This document shows positions 22,749 through 31,162 of a DNA stretch of 31,170 nt, piece by piece. The DNA is from Deferribacteraceae bacterium UBA6799. Its GTDB lineage: Bacteria > Chrysiogenota > Deferribacteres > Deferribacterales > Geovibrionaceae. Each line of letters starts with the position of its first letter. Positions within the stretch are counted from its first letter, which is position 1. The translations under genes and the position numbers were made by a program. The notes beneath the pieces are model-generated. The model ran no database searches. It was not told where the DNA came from and saw nothing but the letters and a program-made list of their open reading frames with translations. The stretch is from assembly GCA_002452335.1 (NCBI GenBank), contig DKFJ01000006.1, positions 184,025 through 215,194 of the forward strand. The letters are read 5' to 3'.

Positions 22749-23993
22749 ATGAAAAAAGATCTGTATGATATAGCTGTTATCGGCGGCGGTCCGGCTGGCT
22801 TAATGTCCGCCGGAAGCGCCGCTGAGACCGGCGTTTCTGTCATTCTACTGGAAAAGATGAACACCTGCGGACGAAAACTGCTGATCAGCGGCAGCGGCAG
22901 ATGCAACATCACCAACACAATCAAAACAGTAAAAGATTTCATAAACAGACTGAATGTGAATAATAAATTCATGTATCAGGCTCTGAACGGGTTTAAACCG
23001 TCCGACACGGTCGCTTTTTTCAATAATATGGGTCTGAAGACCACCGTGGAGAGGGGTTTTAAGGTCTTTCCGGCAGGAGAAGCCGGCTCGGATGATGTTC
23101 TGAGGGTGCTGATGAGGTACGCTGTGACGAACGGCACGGAGATAGTCTGCGGCGCTGAGGTGACTGAGATATCCCATGACGGCGTGTTTCATCTGAAAAC
23201 ACCGAAAGGACAGATAAAGGCAAAATGCGTGATAATATCCTGCGGCGGGATGTCATATCCCAAAACGGGCTCTGCCGGAGGCGGCTACGCTCTGGCGGAG
23301 GCTCTGGGGCATCATGTGGTGAAACCCGCTCCGGCTCTCGTTCCGGTCTATACACCGGATGAATGGGTGAAACAGGCTCAGGGTGTGAGTCTCCGTGATA
23401 TCGGTCTGACATTGTATTCCGGCGGAAAAAAGATAGCGGTCTCCTCAGGCGATCTGGTTTTCACCGACAGAGGTATAAGCGGTCCGGCGGTATATGACCT
23501 CAGCAGAAAGACATCCGGAACTGATCTGAGTATCGATATAGACCTGATGCCGGATATGGAGTTTGCCGGGCTGGATGCCGAGCTGGAACAGAAGCTGAAA
23601 GAGAACAACAAAAAACTGATAAGAAATATAATAGACGGATACGCTGTGTCGGCACTGATTCCGGCGGTTTTTTCGCTGTCCGGCGTGGATCCGGAGACCA
23701 GAGCGTCCAATCTGTCCGGAAAAGACAGAAAGAAACTGGTAAGCGTCATTAAAGGCATGCGTGTCAATAATGTTGAATTTGCCGGATTCGAGCGGGCGGT
23801 GGTGACAGCTGGCGGAGTGGATACAAAGGAGATAGACGGCAGAACCATGCAGTCATCCATTGTCAGCGGACTTTTTTTCGCCGGAGAGATCATCGACACG
23901 GACGGTCCCACAGGCGGGTTCAACCTCCAGATATGCTGGAGCACCGGCAGGCTCGCCGGAAGAAACGCCGCCGAAAAATCAAAAAATATCTGA
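22749..23993 (+). CDS. HI0933/BaiN-family FAD-dependent oxidoreductase
   Basis: The 414-residue flavoprotein opens with the dinucleotide-binding motif AVIGGGPAGLMSA followed by LLEKMNTCGRKLLISGSGRCNITN, the signature of the HI0933/YhiN/BaiN family. TGGFNLQICWSTGRLAGRNAA closes the FAD site near the C-terminus. Clostridial BaiN has been linked to bile-acid dehydroxylation, but most members have no proven substrate, so I give no gene symbol. It lies 5 bp after the S4 gene and probably ends the operon that starts with gmhA or mfd. Confidence 0.9.
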   Translation: MKKDLYDIAVIGGGPAGLMSAGSAAETGVSVILLEKMNTCGRKLLISGSGRCNITNTIKTVKDFINRLNVNNKFMYQALNGFKPSDTVAFFNNMGLKTTVERGFKVFPAGEAGSDDVLRVLMRYAVTNGTEIVCGAEVTEISHDGVFHLKTPKGQIKAKCVIISCGGMSYPKTGSAGGGYALAEALGHHVVKPAPALVPVYTPDEWVKQAQGVSLRDIGLTLYSGGKKIAVSSGDLVFTDRGISGPAVYDLSRKTSGTDLSIDIDLMPDMEFAGLDAELEQKLKENNKKLIRNIIDGYAVSALIPAVFSLSGVDPETRASNLSGKDRKKLVSVIKGMRVNNVEFAGFERAVVTAGGVDTKEIDGRTMQSSIVSGLFFAGEIIDTDGPTGGFNLQICWSTGRLAGRNAAEKSKNI

Positions 23994-24013
23994 AAATATC
24001 AATTTTACTCTTT

Positions 24014-24045
24014 ACTACCCGTAATATCTGGGAGTATTATTTTTG
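24014..24045 (+). terminator. Weak terminator after the flavoprotein gene
   Basis: ACTACCC and GGGAGT pair over 6 bp with one bulged A around a ~9-nt loop. ATTATTTTTG follows. The stem is weak. Confidence 0.4.
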
Positions 24046-24079
24046 TCACTCATCATTTTCCTGTTCATAAGGAGGAATC

Positions 24080-25165
24080 ATGGAAATATCAACCACCCTG
24101 CTTCCTGAAAGCAAAAGGAAGTACGGCGCTATCAAGGGTCTTTCAAGTCTGCCTTTCGGTTTACACCGCTCAGACCACATGTTTCTCGTCAATTATAAAG
24201 ACGGGAAGTGGCAAAACCCCCGTATAGTCCCCTACGGACCTATCGAGATGATGCCCGGCGCTATCTGTCTGCACTATGGACAGACAATTTTCGAAGGCGC
24301 GAAGGCGTTCATGCACGACGACGGGGAGATCTACGCATTCCGAGTGGACAAAAACGCAGAAAGAATGAACGTCTCCGCAGATCTGATCTGCATGGAGCAG
24401 ATCCCTGTAGAGCTTCAGGTGGAAGGTATCATGAGACTGCTGGACGTGGACAGAAAATGGTGTCCCGATATCCCGGAATCATCGATGTATATCCGTCCCT
24501 TTATGTTTGCCACAGAGGACGCTCTGGGTGTTCGTCCCAGCGCCGAATATATATTCTGTGTCATTCTGTCTCCCAGCGGACCCTACTATGCCGGTGGGTT
24601 CAACCACGGCGTGAGACTGCTGATAACAGACAAATACCACAGAGCGGTCACAGGGGGAACAGGCGCGTCTAAAACAGGCGGGAACTATACAGCCTCCATG
24701 AAGCCCGGTCAGGTAGCGAAAAAATGCGGAGCGAGCCAGGTTCTCTATCTGGACGCCTCCAATACATATATCGAGGAAGCGGGCGCTATGAACCACTTCC
24801 ACATCATGAAGGACAATACAGTGGTCATCCCTGAGTTCAACGATTCCATACTCAGGTCGATCACATCCGTATCCATGATGGAGCTTCTGCCCGATCTCGG
24901 GTACAAAGTGCGTCAGGAACGCATAGCCATAAATGATTTCGTGGCTCAGATCAAGAACGGCGATATCATAGAGGCGGGCGGTTTCGGAACAGCCGCTGTT
25001 GTTTCGCCCGTTAACGAATATATCTTCGACAACGGAGATATGATAAAAGTCGGAAACGGCGAGATAGGCGAAAATACCAGAAAGATATACGAAGCCTATA
25101 CAGCCATCCAGAACGGCAAAGCAGCCGATAAATACGGATGGATGCAGAAAGTTCCCAGATACTAA
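24080..25165 (+). CDS. ilvE: Branched-chain amino-acid aminotransferase
   Basis: This PLP enzyme performs the last step of valine, leucine and isoleucine synthesis and their reverse transamination. It is a 361-residue fold-type IV BCAT of the longer (BCAT type II) class. The PLP lysine is K198 in GASKTGGNY. YIEEAGAMNHF and the EAGGFGTAAVVSPV segment complete the active site, and FGLHRSDHM appears near the N-terminus. An AAGGAGG ribosome site precedes the ATG. The gene is monocistronic between a weak terminator and a REP-like inverted pair. No leader peptide or T-box is evident upstream. Confidence 0.94.
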   Translation: MEISTTLLPESKRKYGAIKGLSSLPFGLHRSDHMFLVNYKDGKWQNPRIVPYGPIEMMPGAICLHYGQTIFEGAKAFMHDDGEIYAFRVDKNAERMNVSADLICMEQIPVELQVEGIMRLLDVDRKWCPDIPESSMYIRPFMFATEDALGVRPSAEYIFCVILSPSGPYYAGGFNHGVRLLITDKYHRAVTGGTGASKTGGNYTASMKPGQVAKKCGASQVLYLDASNTYIEEAGAMNHFHIMKDNTVVIPEFNDSILRSITSVSMMELLPDLGYKVRQERIAINDFVAQIKNGDIIEAGGFGTAAVVSPVNEYIFDNGDMIKVGNGEIGENTRKIYEAYTAIQNGKAADKYGWMQKVPRY

Positions 25166-25177
25166 TTCAAAAACATA

Positions 25178-25250
25178 AGATTGCTTCGCTTCGCTCGCAA
25201 TGACATATAGATTTACGTCATTGCGAGGAGCGCAGCGACGCGGCAATCTC
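25178..25250. repeat. Inverted pair of REP-like elements, copies 3 and 4
   Basis: One unit (AGATTGC...CGCAATGAC, 25178-25204) faces a second, reversed one (CGTCATTGCGAGG...GGCAATCTC, 25216-25250) across ~11 bp. Together they can fold into one large stem, as in BIME-type REP pairs. They sit between ilvE and the alcohol dehydrogenase gene. Confidence 0.8.
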
Positions 25251-25279
25251 ATTTATCTTTTCTTTATCAGGAGATTCTC

Positions 25280-26374
25280 ATGCAGCAGTTCAGTTTTCAC
25301 AGTCCGGTACACGCATATTTCGGATTCAACGCCATAGATAATCTTCAGGCGCTTTTAAAGCCCTATACAAAAGTCTGCGTGGTCAGCGGAGAGAAATCTA
25401 TCGAGGCGACAGGGTTCAGAAAATATCTGGATGAGTATTTCCGGAATAAAGAGATATTTTACTTCAACAGAATAGAGGAGAACCCGTCTATCAACACCAT
25501 CCTGAAAGGCGGAAAATTCGCCAGAGAGTGCAAAGCCGAAGTGATAATAGGATTCGGCGGCGGAAGCCCTCTGGACGCTTCCAAGGCGATAGCGGCTTTC
25601 GCCACGAATAACAAGGGCTTTTATGAGCTGTTGGTGGAAGACACTCTGGATCACGAGCCTCTTCCCGTCATCTGCGTCCCCACCACCTGCGGCACGGGAA
25701 GCGAGATGAACAATTACAGCATAGTCACAGACACTGAGAAACTGGATAAGATCAACTTCGCCAAGGAGAACACTTTTCCCAAAGCGGCGGTTATCGACCC
25801 GGTTTTCTTAAGAAGTCTGGATAAAAAGATAATATACGCCACCGCCTTTGACGCTTTTTCCCACTGTATGGAAGGTTTCGTGTCCAACAGGGCGAACCCG
25901 TTCAGTGATTCCCACGCCGTTACAGGCATGGAGATAATCCTGTCCACTTTCGCTGCCGGAGCGGATACATCGAAAGATGAGACACTGCTTAACTTTCTCT
26001 ACGGTTCCACTCTGGGCGGAATAGTCATCCTGCACACAGCTACCACGCTGATGCACGCTCTTGGATACTGGCTCACCAACGAGAAGAAGATTCACCACGG
26101 CACAGCCAATGCCATCCTCCTGCCATATTATCTGGAGATGCTCAGACAGAAGAACGTGGATAAATACCATGTGATCGCCGGGCTGATGGGAAAATATGAG
26201 TTCGACATCGCCAGATGGCAGAACGAAATGGGCTACGATGTCTCTCTGAAGGATATAATGTCTGAGGATGAGATTGATAAGATGACCGACTATGCCCTGA
26301 CAAAGAAGAACAGCGAATGGACACCTTTTGAGCCGGAGAGGGAGTTTGTTCTGGGGATATTGAAACGCTATTAA
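25280..26374 (+). CDS. Iron-type (group III) alcohol dehydrogenase
   Basis: The 364-residue protein has the Fe-ADH pattern. The NAD-binding GFGGGSPLDASKAIA lies near residue 95 and CVPTTCGTGSEM near 135. The metal site is formed by AFDAFSHCMEGF, HALGYW and HHGTANAILLPYYL (Asp and three His). Such enzymes interconvert alcohols and aldehydes with NAD(P)H in the cytoplasm, with broad and hard-to-predict specificity. An AGGAG ribosome site stands 6 nt before the ATG. The gene is alone and ends at a bidirectional terminator shared with the next, convergent gene. The substrate is unknown. Confidence 0.92.
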   Translation: MQQFSFHSPVHAYFGFNAIDNLQALLKPYTKVCVVSGEKSIEATGFRKYLDEYFRNKEIFYFNRIEENPSINTILKGGKFARECKAEVIIGFGGGSPLDASKAIAAFATNNKGFYELLVEDTLDHEPLPVICVPTTCGTGSEMNNYSIVTDTEKLDKINFAKENTFPKAAVIDPVFLRSLDKKIIYATAFDAFSHCMEGFVSNRANPFSDSHAVTGMEIILSTFAAGADTSKDETLLNFLYGSTLGGIVILHTATTLMHALGYWLTNEKKIHHGTANAILLPYYLEMLRQKNVDKYHVIAGLMGKYEFDIARWQNEMGYDVSLKDIMSEDEIDKMTDYALTKKNSEWTPFEPEREFVLGILKRY

Positions 26375-26380
26375 AAAAGT

Positions 26381-26406
26381 AAGGCGGTCTCTGACCGCCT
26401 TTTTTA
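26381..26406. terminator. Shared bidirectional terminator
   Basis: aaggcggtc, TCT and gaccgcctt form a 9-bp stem with A6 on the left and T-rich DNA on the right. It serves the plus-strand dehydrogenase and the minus-strand transglycosylase, whose TAA stop lies inside the T tract. It is a second example here of convergent genes sharing a terminator. Confidence 0.9.
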
Positions 26407-26973
26407 TTGTCCGTATTCTGCCATTATCTTTTTGATGTAGTGTCTGGTTTCGCCGAAGTCGGGGATTTTGCCCTCCTTCACGTTGTTCGGTCCGGCGTTG
26501 TACGCCGCCAGAGCCAGAGGAATATCGTTGAACCTTCTCATCTGCTTCGCCAGATATTTAACCCCGGCGTCTATGTTGTCCTCCGCCAGAAAAGGGTCTC
26601 CGTCGGAAATGTCGAAGAACGTATTCGGCATAACCTGCATCAGCCCCATCGCTCCTGTGCGGGATATGGCGAACTGTCTGCCTTTTGACTCCACGTCTAT
26701 CATGATGTGGATCAGTCTGGGGTCGGCACCGTATTTTTCGCAGGCGGCGGTTATCATTGTGTCCACTTCTTCCGGAGTGGATGTGACAAAACCGAGACCG
26801 GCGACAAAAAACACATGTTTAGCAAGATGATACATGCTCACTGTTCTGTTTTTTATGTGAAATGGGTTGACGAGCGCCTTCAGACTGCCGGAAGACAGAA
26901 AGGTAAGGATATTCAGAATAATCACATAGCTGATAAAAAAATACAGCATATACTTATAGGTCTTCTTCAGCAT
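26404..26973 (-). CDS. Membrane-anchored lytic transglycosylase (SLT family)
   Basis: The 189-residue protein has an N-terminal membrane segment (residues ~10-28) and a goose-type lysozyme/SLT domain on the periplasmic side. Catalytic E95 is in MIDVESKG, and GAMGLMQVMPNTF (107-119), DNIDAGVKYLAKQM and LAAYNAGP follow as in the Slt/MltC families. It cleaves peptidoglycan glycan strands, forming anhydromuropeptides, and may serve turnover or assembly of envelope machines. The ATG at 26973 has no good ribosome site; M9 is an alternative. It is convergent with adh and divergent from metF. Confidence 0.9.
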   Translation of the reverse strand: MLKKTYKYMLYFFISYVIILNILTFLSSGSLKALVNPFHIKNRTVSMYHLAKHVFFVAGLGFVTSTPEEVDTMITAACEKYGADPRLIHIMIDVESKGRQFAISRTGAMGLMQVMPNTFFDISDGDPFLAEDNIDAGVKYLAKQMRRFNDIPLALAAYNAGPNNVKEGKIPDFGETRHYIKKIMAEYGQ

Positions 26974-27057
26974 AAAAAAACAATGTCACAAAAACTGCTT
27001 GCAGTCAATAATCTATGTGGTATTAAATAAAGTTCAGAAACAACGGCGGGACAATAT

Positions 27058-27912
27058 ATGAAAATTATAGATATTTTAAATAATAAGAGAACAGTTTCCT
27101 TTGAGTTTTTTCCACCGAAAAAGACAGAAGCCGAGACTGTGCTTTATGAAACAATAAAAGAACTGGTGGACTACGATCCGGATTTCGTTTCCGTAACATA
27201 CGGTGCCGGCGGCTCAACCCGTGAGAAAACGGTGGAGTGGACCAAACACATCAAAAAGAGCTATAACCTGATCACCATGATGCATCTGACTTCCGTGGCG
27301 GCAGGGCAGGCGGAGATAGACGCTGTGACAGCGGAGATAGACGCGATGGGCGCGGAGAATATTCTGGCTCTGCGGGGCGATTTTCCCGCCGATATGCCTT
27401 CTGAGGGGTATAATCCCGTTTTCAGATACGCTTCCGATCTGGTGACATATCTCAGACAGAAGCACGGTGACAAATACTGCATAGGCGTTGCCGGATATCC
27501 GGAGGGACATCCGGAGTCAAAGAGTCTCGATGACGACGTGATCAACCTGAAAAAGAAGATAGACGCCGGCGGCGACTTCATAATCACACAGCTTTTCTTC
27601 GACAATACTCACTATCTGCGCTTTATGGACAGGCTGGAAAAACACGGCGTGGACGTTCCGGTGGTGGCCGGCATTATGCCCATCATCAATATAGCGCAGG
27701 TTGTCAAATTCACACAGATGTGCGGAGCGACAGTGCCGCAGCATTTGGTAGACAAAATGGACGGGAAGACGGAAAAACACCAGTTCATGATAGGCGTGGA
27801 GTATGCCGTGACCCAGTGCCGTGAGCTGATATGCAACGGCGTGGACGGACTGCACTTCTATACCCTGAACAAGCACGGAGCCACAGAGGCGGTGCTGGAC
27901 AGAATACGCTGA
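27058..27912 (+). CDS. metF: 5,10-methylenetetrahydrofolate reductase
   Basis: MetF makes 5-methyltetrahydrofolate for methionine synthesis, using FAD. The 284 residues carry the family landmarks RTVSFEFFPPK at the N-terminus (the EFFPPK glutamate), VSVTYGAGGSTREKT, ALRGD, CIGVAGYPEGHPES and DFIITQLFFDN. The length is normal for the bacterial short form. The stop overlaps the next start in TGATG, so metF leads a coupled three-gene operon. A weak TTGCAG/TATTAA pair near 27000-27030 may be its promoter. Confidence 0.95.
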   Translation: MKIIDILNNKRTVSFEFFPPKKTEAETVLYETIKELVDYDPDFVSVTYGAGGSTREKTVEWTKHIKKSYNLITMMHLTSVAAGQAEIDAVTAEIDAMGAENILALRGDFPADMPSEGYNPVFRYASDLVTYLRQKHGDKYCIGVAGYPEGHPESKSLDDDVINLKKKIDAGGDFIITQLFFDNTHYLRFMDRLEKHGVDVPVVAGIMPIINIAQVVKFTQMCGATVPQHLVDKMDGKTEKHQFMIGVEYAVTQCRELICNGVDGLHFYTLNKHGATEAVLDRIR

Positions 27913-28787
27913 TGCCCATACACACCGAACCGCTCTACAGACCGCCCAGCGAGGCGCATTCGCTGATATTTCAGATAACCCACGGATGCTCGTACAACAA
28001 GTGCGCCTTCTGCGGCATGTATATTCACAAACCATTCGAACTGAAACCCATCGAAAGCATAATAGACGAAATAGACAGAGTGCCTGATGCCTACGCCAAA
28101 ACGGTCAAAAAGATCTTTCTGGCGGACGGAGACGGGGTGATATATCCCACTGAGGGGCTCATCCGTATACTGGACAGGCTCAACAGCAAATTTCCCAATA
28201 TCATCCGGATAAGCTCATACTGCGGTCCGCAGGCAATAATGAAGAAGAGCGCCGAGGAATGGAAAGAACTGTATAAGAGAAATCTGAAACTGCTCTACTT
28301 CGGTCTGGAATCAGGTAACAAAGAGGTTCTCGCCTGTATGAACAAAGGCATGGACGCCTTTAAGATCCTGCCGAAGGTCAAAGAGATCAGGGAGACCGGA
28401 ATAGGTTTCTCCGTGATGGTGATACTGGGCGGCGGCGGAAAGAAATATAAACAGATGCATATAGAGGACACGGCGAGGTGGGTCAGCGAAGTTAACCCCA
28501 ACTACCTGTCGTTTCTCACACTTTTTCTCAGGCGAAAGACAGACTACTTCGACAGTCTGGAAAAACCGACATTCAGGGATATTTTTGATGAATCCAGAGG
28601 TATGATAGAGAGGATAAACGGGCGCAACATTATATTCCGCTCCAACCATGTTTCCAACTTTCTGGCTCTGGAGGGCAGGCTGGCTCAGGACAGAGACAGG
28701 CTGATATCCGAGATAGACGCCACCTGCGCTGAGCTGGACAGGATGAAAAAGCTCGACAGCTTCCCGGATTTCTATGAGGAGTTCTGA
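27912..28787 (+). CDS. Radical SAM protein of unknown function with a CX4CX2C cluster motif
   Basis: The 291-residue protein has its Fe-S cysteines at C26, C31 and C34 (GCSYNKCAFC). The first gap is four residues and not the standard three. SAM-binding features follow (FLADGDGVIYP, LYFGLESGNKEVLACMNKG, VMVILGGGGKK), so the fold is the usual radical SAM barrel of the Elp3/HemN-like group. It has no B12 domain and no extra cluster domain. The start shares a base with the metF stop and its own stop shares a base with mqnB (TGATG at both ends). It is clearly not MqnC or MqnE by length and motifs. The reaction is unknown. Confidence 0.85.
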   Translation: MPIHTEPLYRPPSEAHSLIFQITHGCSYNKCAFCGMYIHKPFELKPIESIIDEIDRVPDAYAKTVKKIFLADGDGVIYPTEGLIRILDRLNSKFPNIIRISSYCGPQAIMKKSAEEWKELYKRNLKLLYFGLESGNKEVLACMNKGMDAFKILPKVKEIRETGIGFSVMVILGGGGKKYKQMHIEDTARWVSEVNPNYLSFLTLFLRRKTDYFDSLEKPTFRDIFDESRGMIERINGRNIIFRSNHVSNFLALEGRLAQDRDRLISEIDATCAELDRMKKLDSFPDFYEEF

Positions 28788-29419
28788 TGAAAGCGTATTT
28801 CGTGCCCACTCTGAAAGAGGGCGAAAAGATATTCGGAATAGATTTCAAACCCGCCGGAAACGGAATAAAACAGGGGGAATATAACGGTATTCCCGTATTC
28901 GTAACAGGTATAACCAAGACATCCGCCGCTTTTTCCGCCGCTCTGATTATAAAAGAGTTTGGTGTCACAGAAGCCGTTCTGACAGGTATTTGCGGGGCAT
29001 ACCGTTCATCCGGGCTTTTTGTGGGCGACGTGGTGAGCATCTATAGGGATTTCTTTGCTGACGAGGCTGTTTTTTATAACGACAGGATAGTCGGTCTGGG
29101 CGAGATTGGTCTTGATATGCCGTCCGCAGGAGCTTCCGAGTATTTATGCGCTTCGGATCTGCCTATAGTTAATTCCAATACAGTTTCTTTTCTGGACGGA
29201 GAGGGTGAAATATCCTCCATGCTGGCGGAAAAGACAGGCGCCGGAGTGGAAAACATGGAGGGCGCGGCATTCGGTTATGTATGTAACATGCTGGGAGTAA
29301 AGGCATATCAGATAAGAGCCGTCTCCAACTTCTGCGGCAGCAGACAGGATCAGGAATGGGACATAAAAAAAGCCTTCGTGAAATTAAAAAGCTATTATGA
29401 AAATTCGTCTTTGTATTAA
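28787..29419 (+). CDS. mqnB: Futalosine hydrolase
   Basis: MqnB cleaves futalosine to dehypoxanthine futalosine in the futalosine route to menaquinone. The 210-residue nucleoside-phosphorylase-fold protein has TGICGAY near residue 65 and NMEGAAFGYVCNMLGV (the ME..A nucleoside site). It also has the closing IRAVSNFCGSRQDQEWDIKKAF block typical of MqnB rather than MTA/SAH nucleosidase. The ATG overlaps the preceding stop (TGATG). No other mqn genes lie in the window. The match to MqnB is by eye; a general purine nucleosidase is the alternative. Confidence 0.82.
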   Translation: MKAYFVPTLKEGEKIFGIDFKPAGNGIKQGEYNGIPVFVTGITKTSAAFSAALIIKEFGVTEAVLTGICGAYRSSGLFVGDVVSIYRDFFADEAVFYNDRIVGLGEIGLDMPSAGASEYLCASDLPIVNSNTVSFLDGEGEISSMLAEKTGAGVENMEGAAFGYVCNMLGVKAYQIRAVSNFCGSRQDQEWDIKKAFVKLKSYYENSSLY

Positions 29420-29548
29420 TTATTAATTATATTAACACTGTCCTAACTCTTTGAAAATCAACATTTTATATCTGTCAAACCTTCATAAATGCGCTCTGGA
29501 TAGCGAGAATATGTGCATTTGTTAGCATGTCATAAAATTTATTGATAG

Positions 29549-29579
29549 TTGACAAGAAATTTAAAAAATGTTTTATTAT
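29549..29579 (+). promoter_or_regulatory. Promoter of the acyl-CoA carboxylase beta gene
   Basis: A perfect TTGACA (29549-29554) is followed by TTTATT at 17 bp or TATTAT (29574-29579, 5 of 6) at 19 bp. The start codon lies ~35 bp downstream. Confidence 0.6.
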
Positions 29580-29613
29580 TGCCATTATAACCACTAAGAG
29601 GGGGCTATATACA

Positions 29614-31158
29614 ATGGATGAGAAAATTCAGAAGCTTCACGACCTGAACGAGGCGGCGGAGCTCGGCGGCGGTCTGGACCGCATCGAAAAACAGCATAAA
29701 CAGGGCAAACTGACTGCCCGCGAGAGAATCGACAAGCTCCTTGACAAAGGCACATTTGTCGAGCTGGACAAGTTCATTGTCCACAGATCCACTAACTTCG
29801 GTATGGATAAAACGAAGTTTCTCGGTGACGGTGTCGTTACCGGATACGGAAAAGTTAACGGAAGAACAGTCTTTGTCTTTTCTCAGGATTTTACTGTTTT
29901 CGGCGGTTCGCTGGCGGAAATGTTTGCAAGGAAAATCTGCAAGATCATGGACAAGGCTATGGAACTCGGATGCCCCGTCATCGGTCTGAATGACTCAGGC
30001 GGCGCCCGTATTCAGGAGGGCGTGCTCTCTCTGGCCGGATATGCCGACATCTTCCTGCGCAACACTCTGGCATCAGGCGTTGTTCCCCAGATCTCAGCTA
30101 TCATGGGACCCTGTGCCGGCGGCGCTGTTTACTCACCCGCGCTCACTGACTTCACCTTTATGGTAAAAAATACTTCCTACATGTTCATCACAGGACCTGA
30201 GGTTGTAAAAACCGTAACCAGCGAGGACGTGACTAAAGAGGAGCTGGGCGGAGCTATGACACACAACACCACATCAGGTGTAGCTCACTTCGCCACAGAA
30301 AACGATGAAGACGCCATCCTGCGCATCAGAGAGCTTCTCAGCTTCATTCCTTCCAATAACATGGAGGAAGCTCCCATAGTTCCTACCAAAGACGACCCCA
30401 ACAGAACAGACGACTCACTTCGCAAAATAGTTCCCGAAAACCCCAACCAGCCCTATGACATGCACGAGGTAATCGGCAAAATAGTGGATGATGGAAACTT
30501 CTTCGAGGTTCAGGAACATTTCGCTAAAAATATTATAGTCGGATTCGCCCGTCTGAACGGACGCTCCATAGGTATAGTTGCCAACCAGCCCGCCATCATG
30601 GCAGGAGCTCTGGATATCAACTCATCCGTGAAGGGCGCCAGATTCGTGCGTTTCTGCGATGCTTTCAACATCCCCCTGCTCACACTGGTTGACGTTCCCG
30701 GCTTCATGCCCGGCGTTCAGCAGGAGCTGGGCGGAATCATCCGCCACGGAGCGAAACTGCTCTACGCATACTGCGAGGCTACAGTGCCGAAGGTGACCCT
30801 GATCACCAGAAAGGCATACGGCGGCGCATATGACGTTCTCAGCTCCAAACATGTCAGAGGCGACCTGAACTACGCCTATCCCATAGCCGAGATCGCTGTT
30901 ATGGGTCCTGACGGAGCGGCTCAGATCCTTTTCGGCAAGCAGATATCATCTGCCGCTGACCCGGTAGCCGCCAAGAAGGAGAAGGTGGACGAGTACAGAG
31001 AAACATTCGCCAACCCCTACAGAGCCGCAGAGCTTGGATTTGTGGATGAGGTTATCCTGCCCGAGATCACAAGACCCAAGCTGATTCAGGCTTTTGAGCT
31101 TCTCTCTAACAAGAGACAGACAAACCCCGCTAAAAAACACGACAACCTGCCGCTGTAA
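29614..31158 (+). CDS. Biotin-dependent acyl-CoA carboxylase / decarboxylase beta (carboxyltransferase) subunit
   Basis: This 514-residue carboxyltransferase moves a carboxyl group between biotin and propionyl- or methylmalonyl-CoA. It has two crotonase-fold halves with the usual oxyanion sites: NDSGGARIQEGVLSLAGY and GPCAGGAVYSPALTDF in the first, and FMPGVQQELGGIIRHGAKLLYAY and TRKAYGGAYDVLSSKH in the second. PccB and the Na+-pumping decarboxylase subunit MmdA are alike at this level, so I leave the symbol blank. The ATG at 29614 was chosen for AGAGGGGG upstream; the frame is open further 5' without one. A new ribosome site directly behind the stop shows that an operon continues past the window, and the partner genes there would decide between the two. 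Confidence 0.93.
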   Translation: MDEKIQKLHDLNEAAELGGGLDRIEKQHKQGKLTARERIDKLLDKGTFVELDKFIVHRSTNFGMDKTKFLGDGVVTGYGKVNGRTVFVFSQDFTVFGGSLAEMFARKICKIMDKAMELGCPVIGLNDSGGARIQEGVLSLAGYADIFLRNTLASGVVPQISAIMGPCAGGAVYSPALTDFTFMVKNTSYMFITGPEVVKTVTSEDVTKEELGGAMTHNTTSGVAHFATENDEDAILRIRELLSFIPSNNMEEAPIVPTKDDPNRTDDSLRKIVPENPNQPYDMHEVIGKIVDDGNFFEVQEHFAKNIIVGFARLNGRSIGIVANQPAIMAGALDINSSVKGARFVRFCDAFNIPLLTLVDVPGFMPGVQQELGGIIRHGAKLLYAYCEATVPKVTLITRKAYGGAYDVLSSKHVRGDLNYAYPIAEIAVMGPDGAAQILFGKQISSAADPVAAKKEKVDEYRETFANPYRAAELGFVDEVILPEITRPKLIQAFELLSNKRQTNPAKKHDNLPL

Positions 31159-31162
31159 GGAG
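31157..31162 (+). promoter_or_regulatory. Ribosome site of the next gene, beyond the window
   Basis: AAGGAG overlaps the carboxylase TAA stop and is followed by tgggaaaa to the window end. A coupled downstream gene should start within a few bases. Confidence 0.5.

Noticed and set aside
24479..25252. 257-codon minus-strand ORF opposite ilvE
   Set aside because: It is antisense to a clear aminotransferase, starts in a REP-like repeat and has no recognisable domain.
29542..29613. 24-codon 5' extension of the carboxylase beta subunit
   Set aside because: It overlaps the promoter and has no ribosome site. ATG 29614 follows AGAGGGGG and matches the family start.
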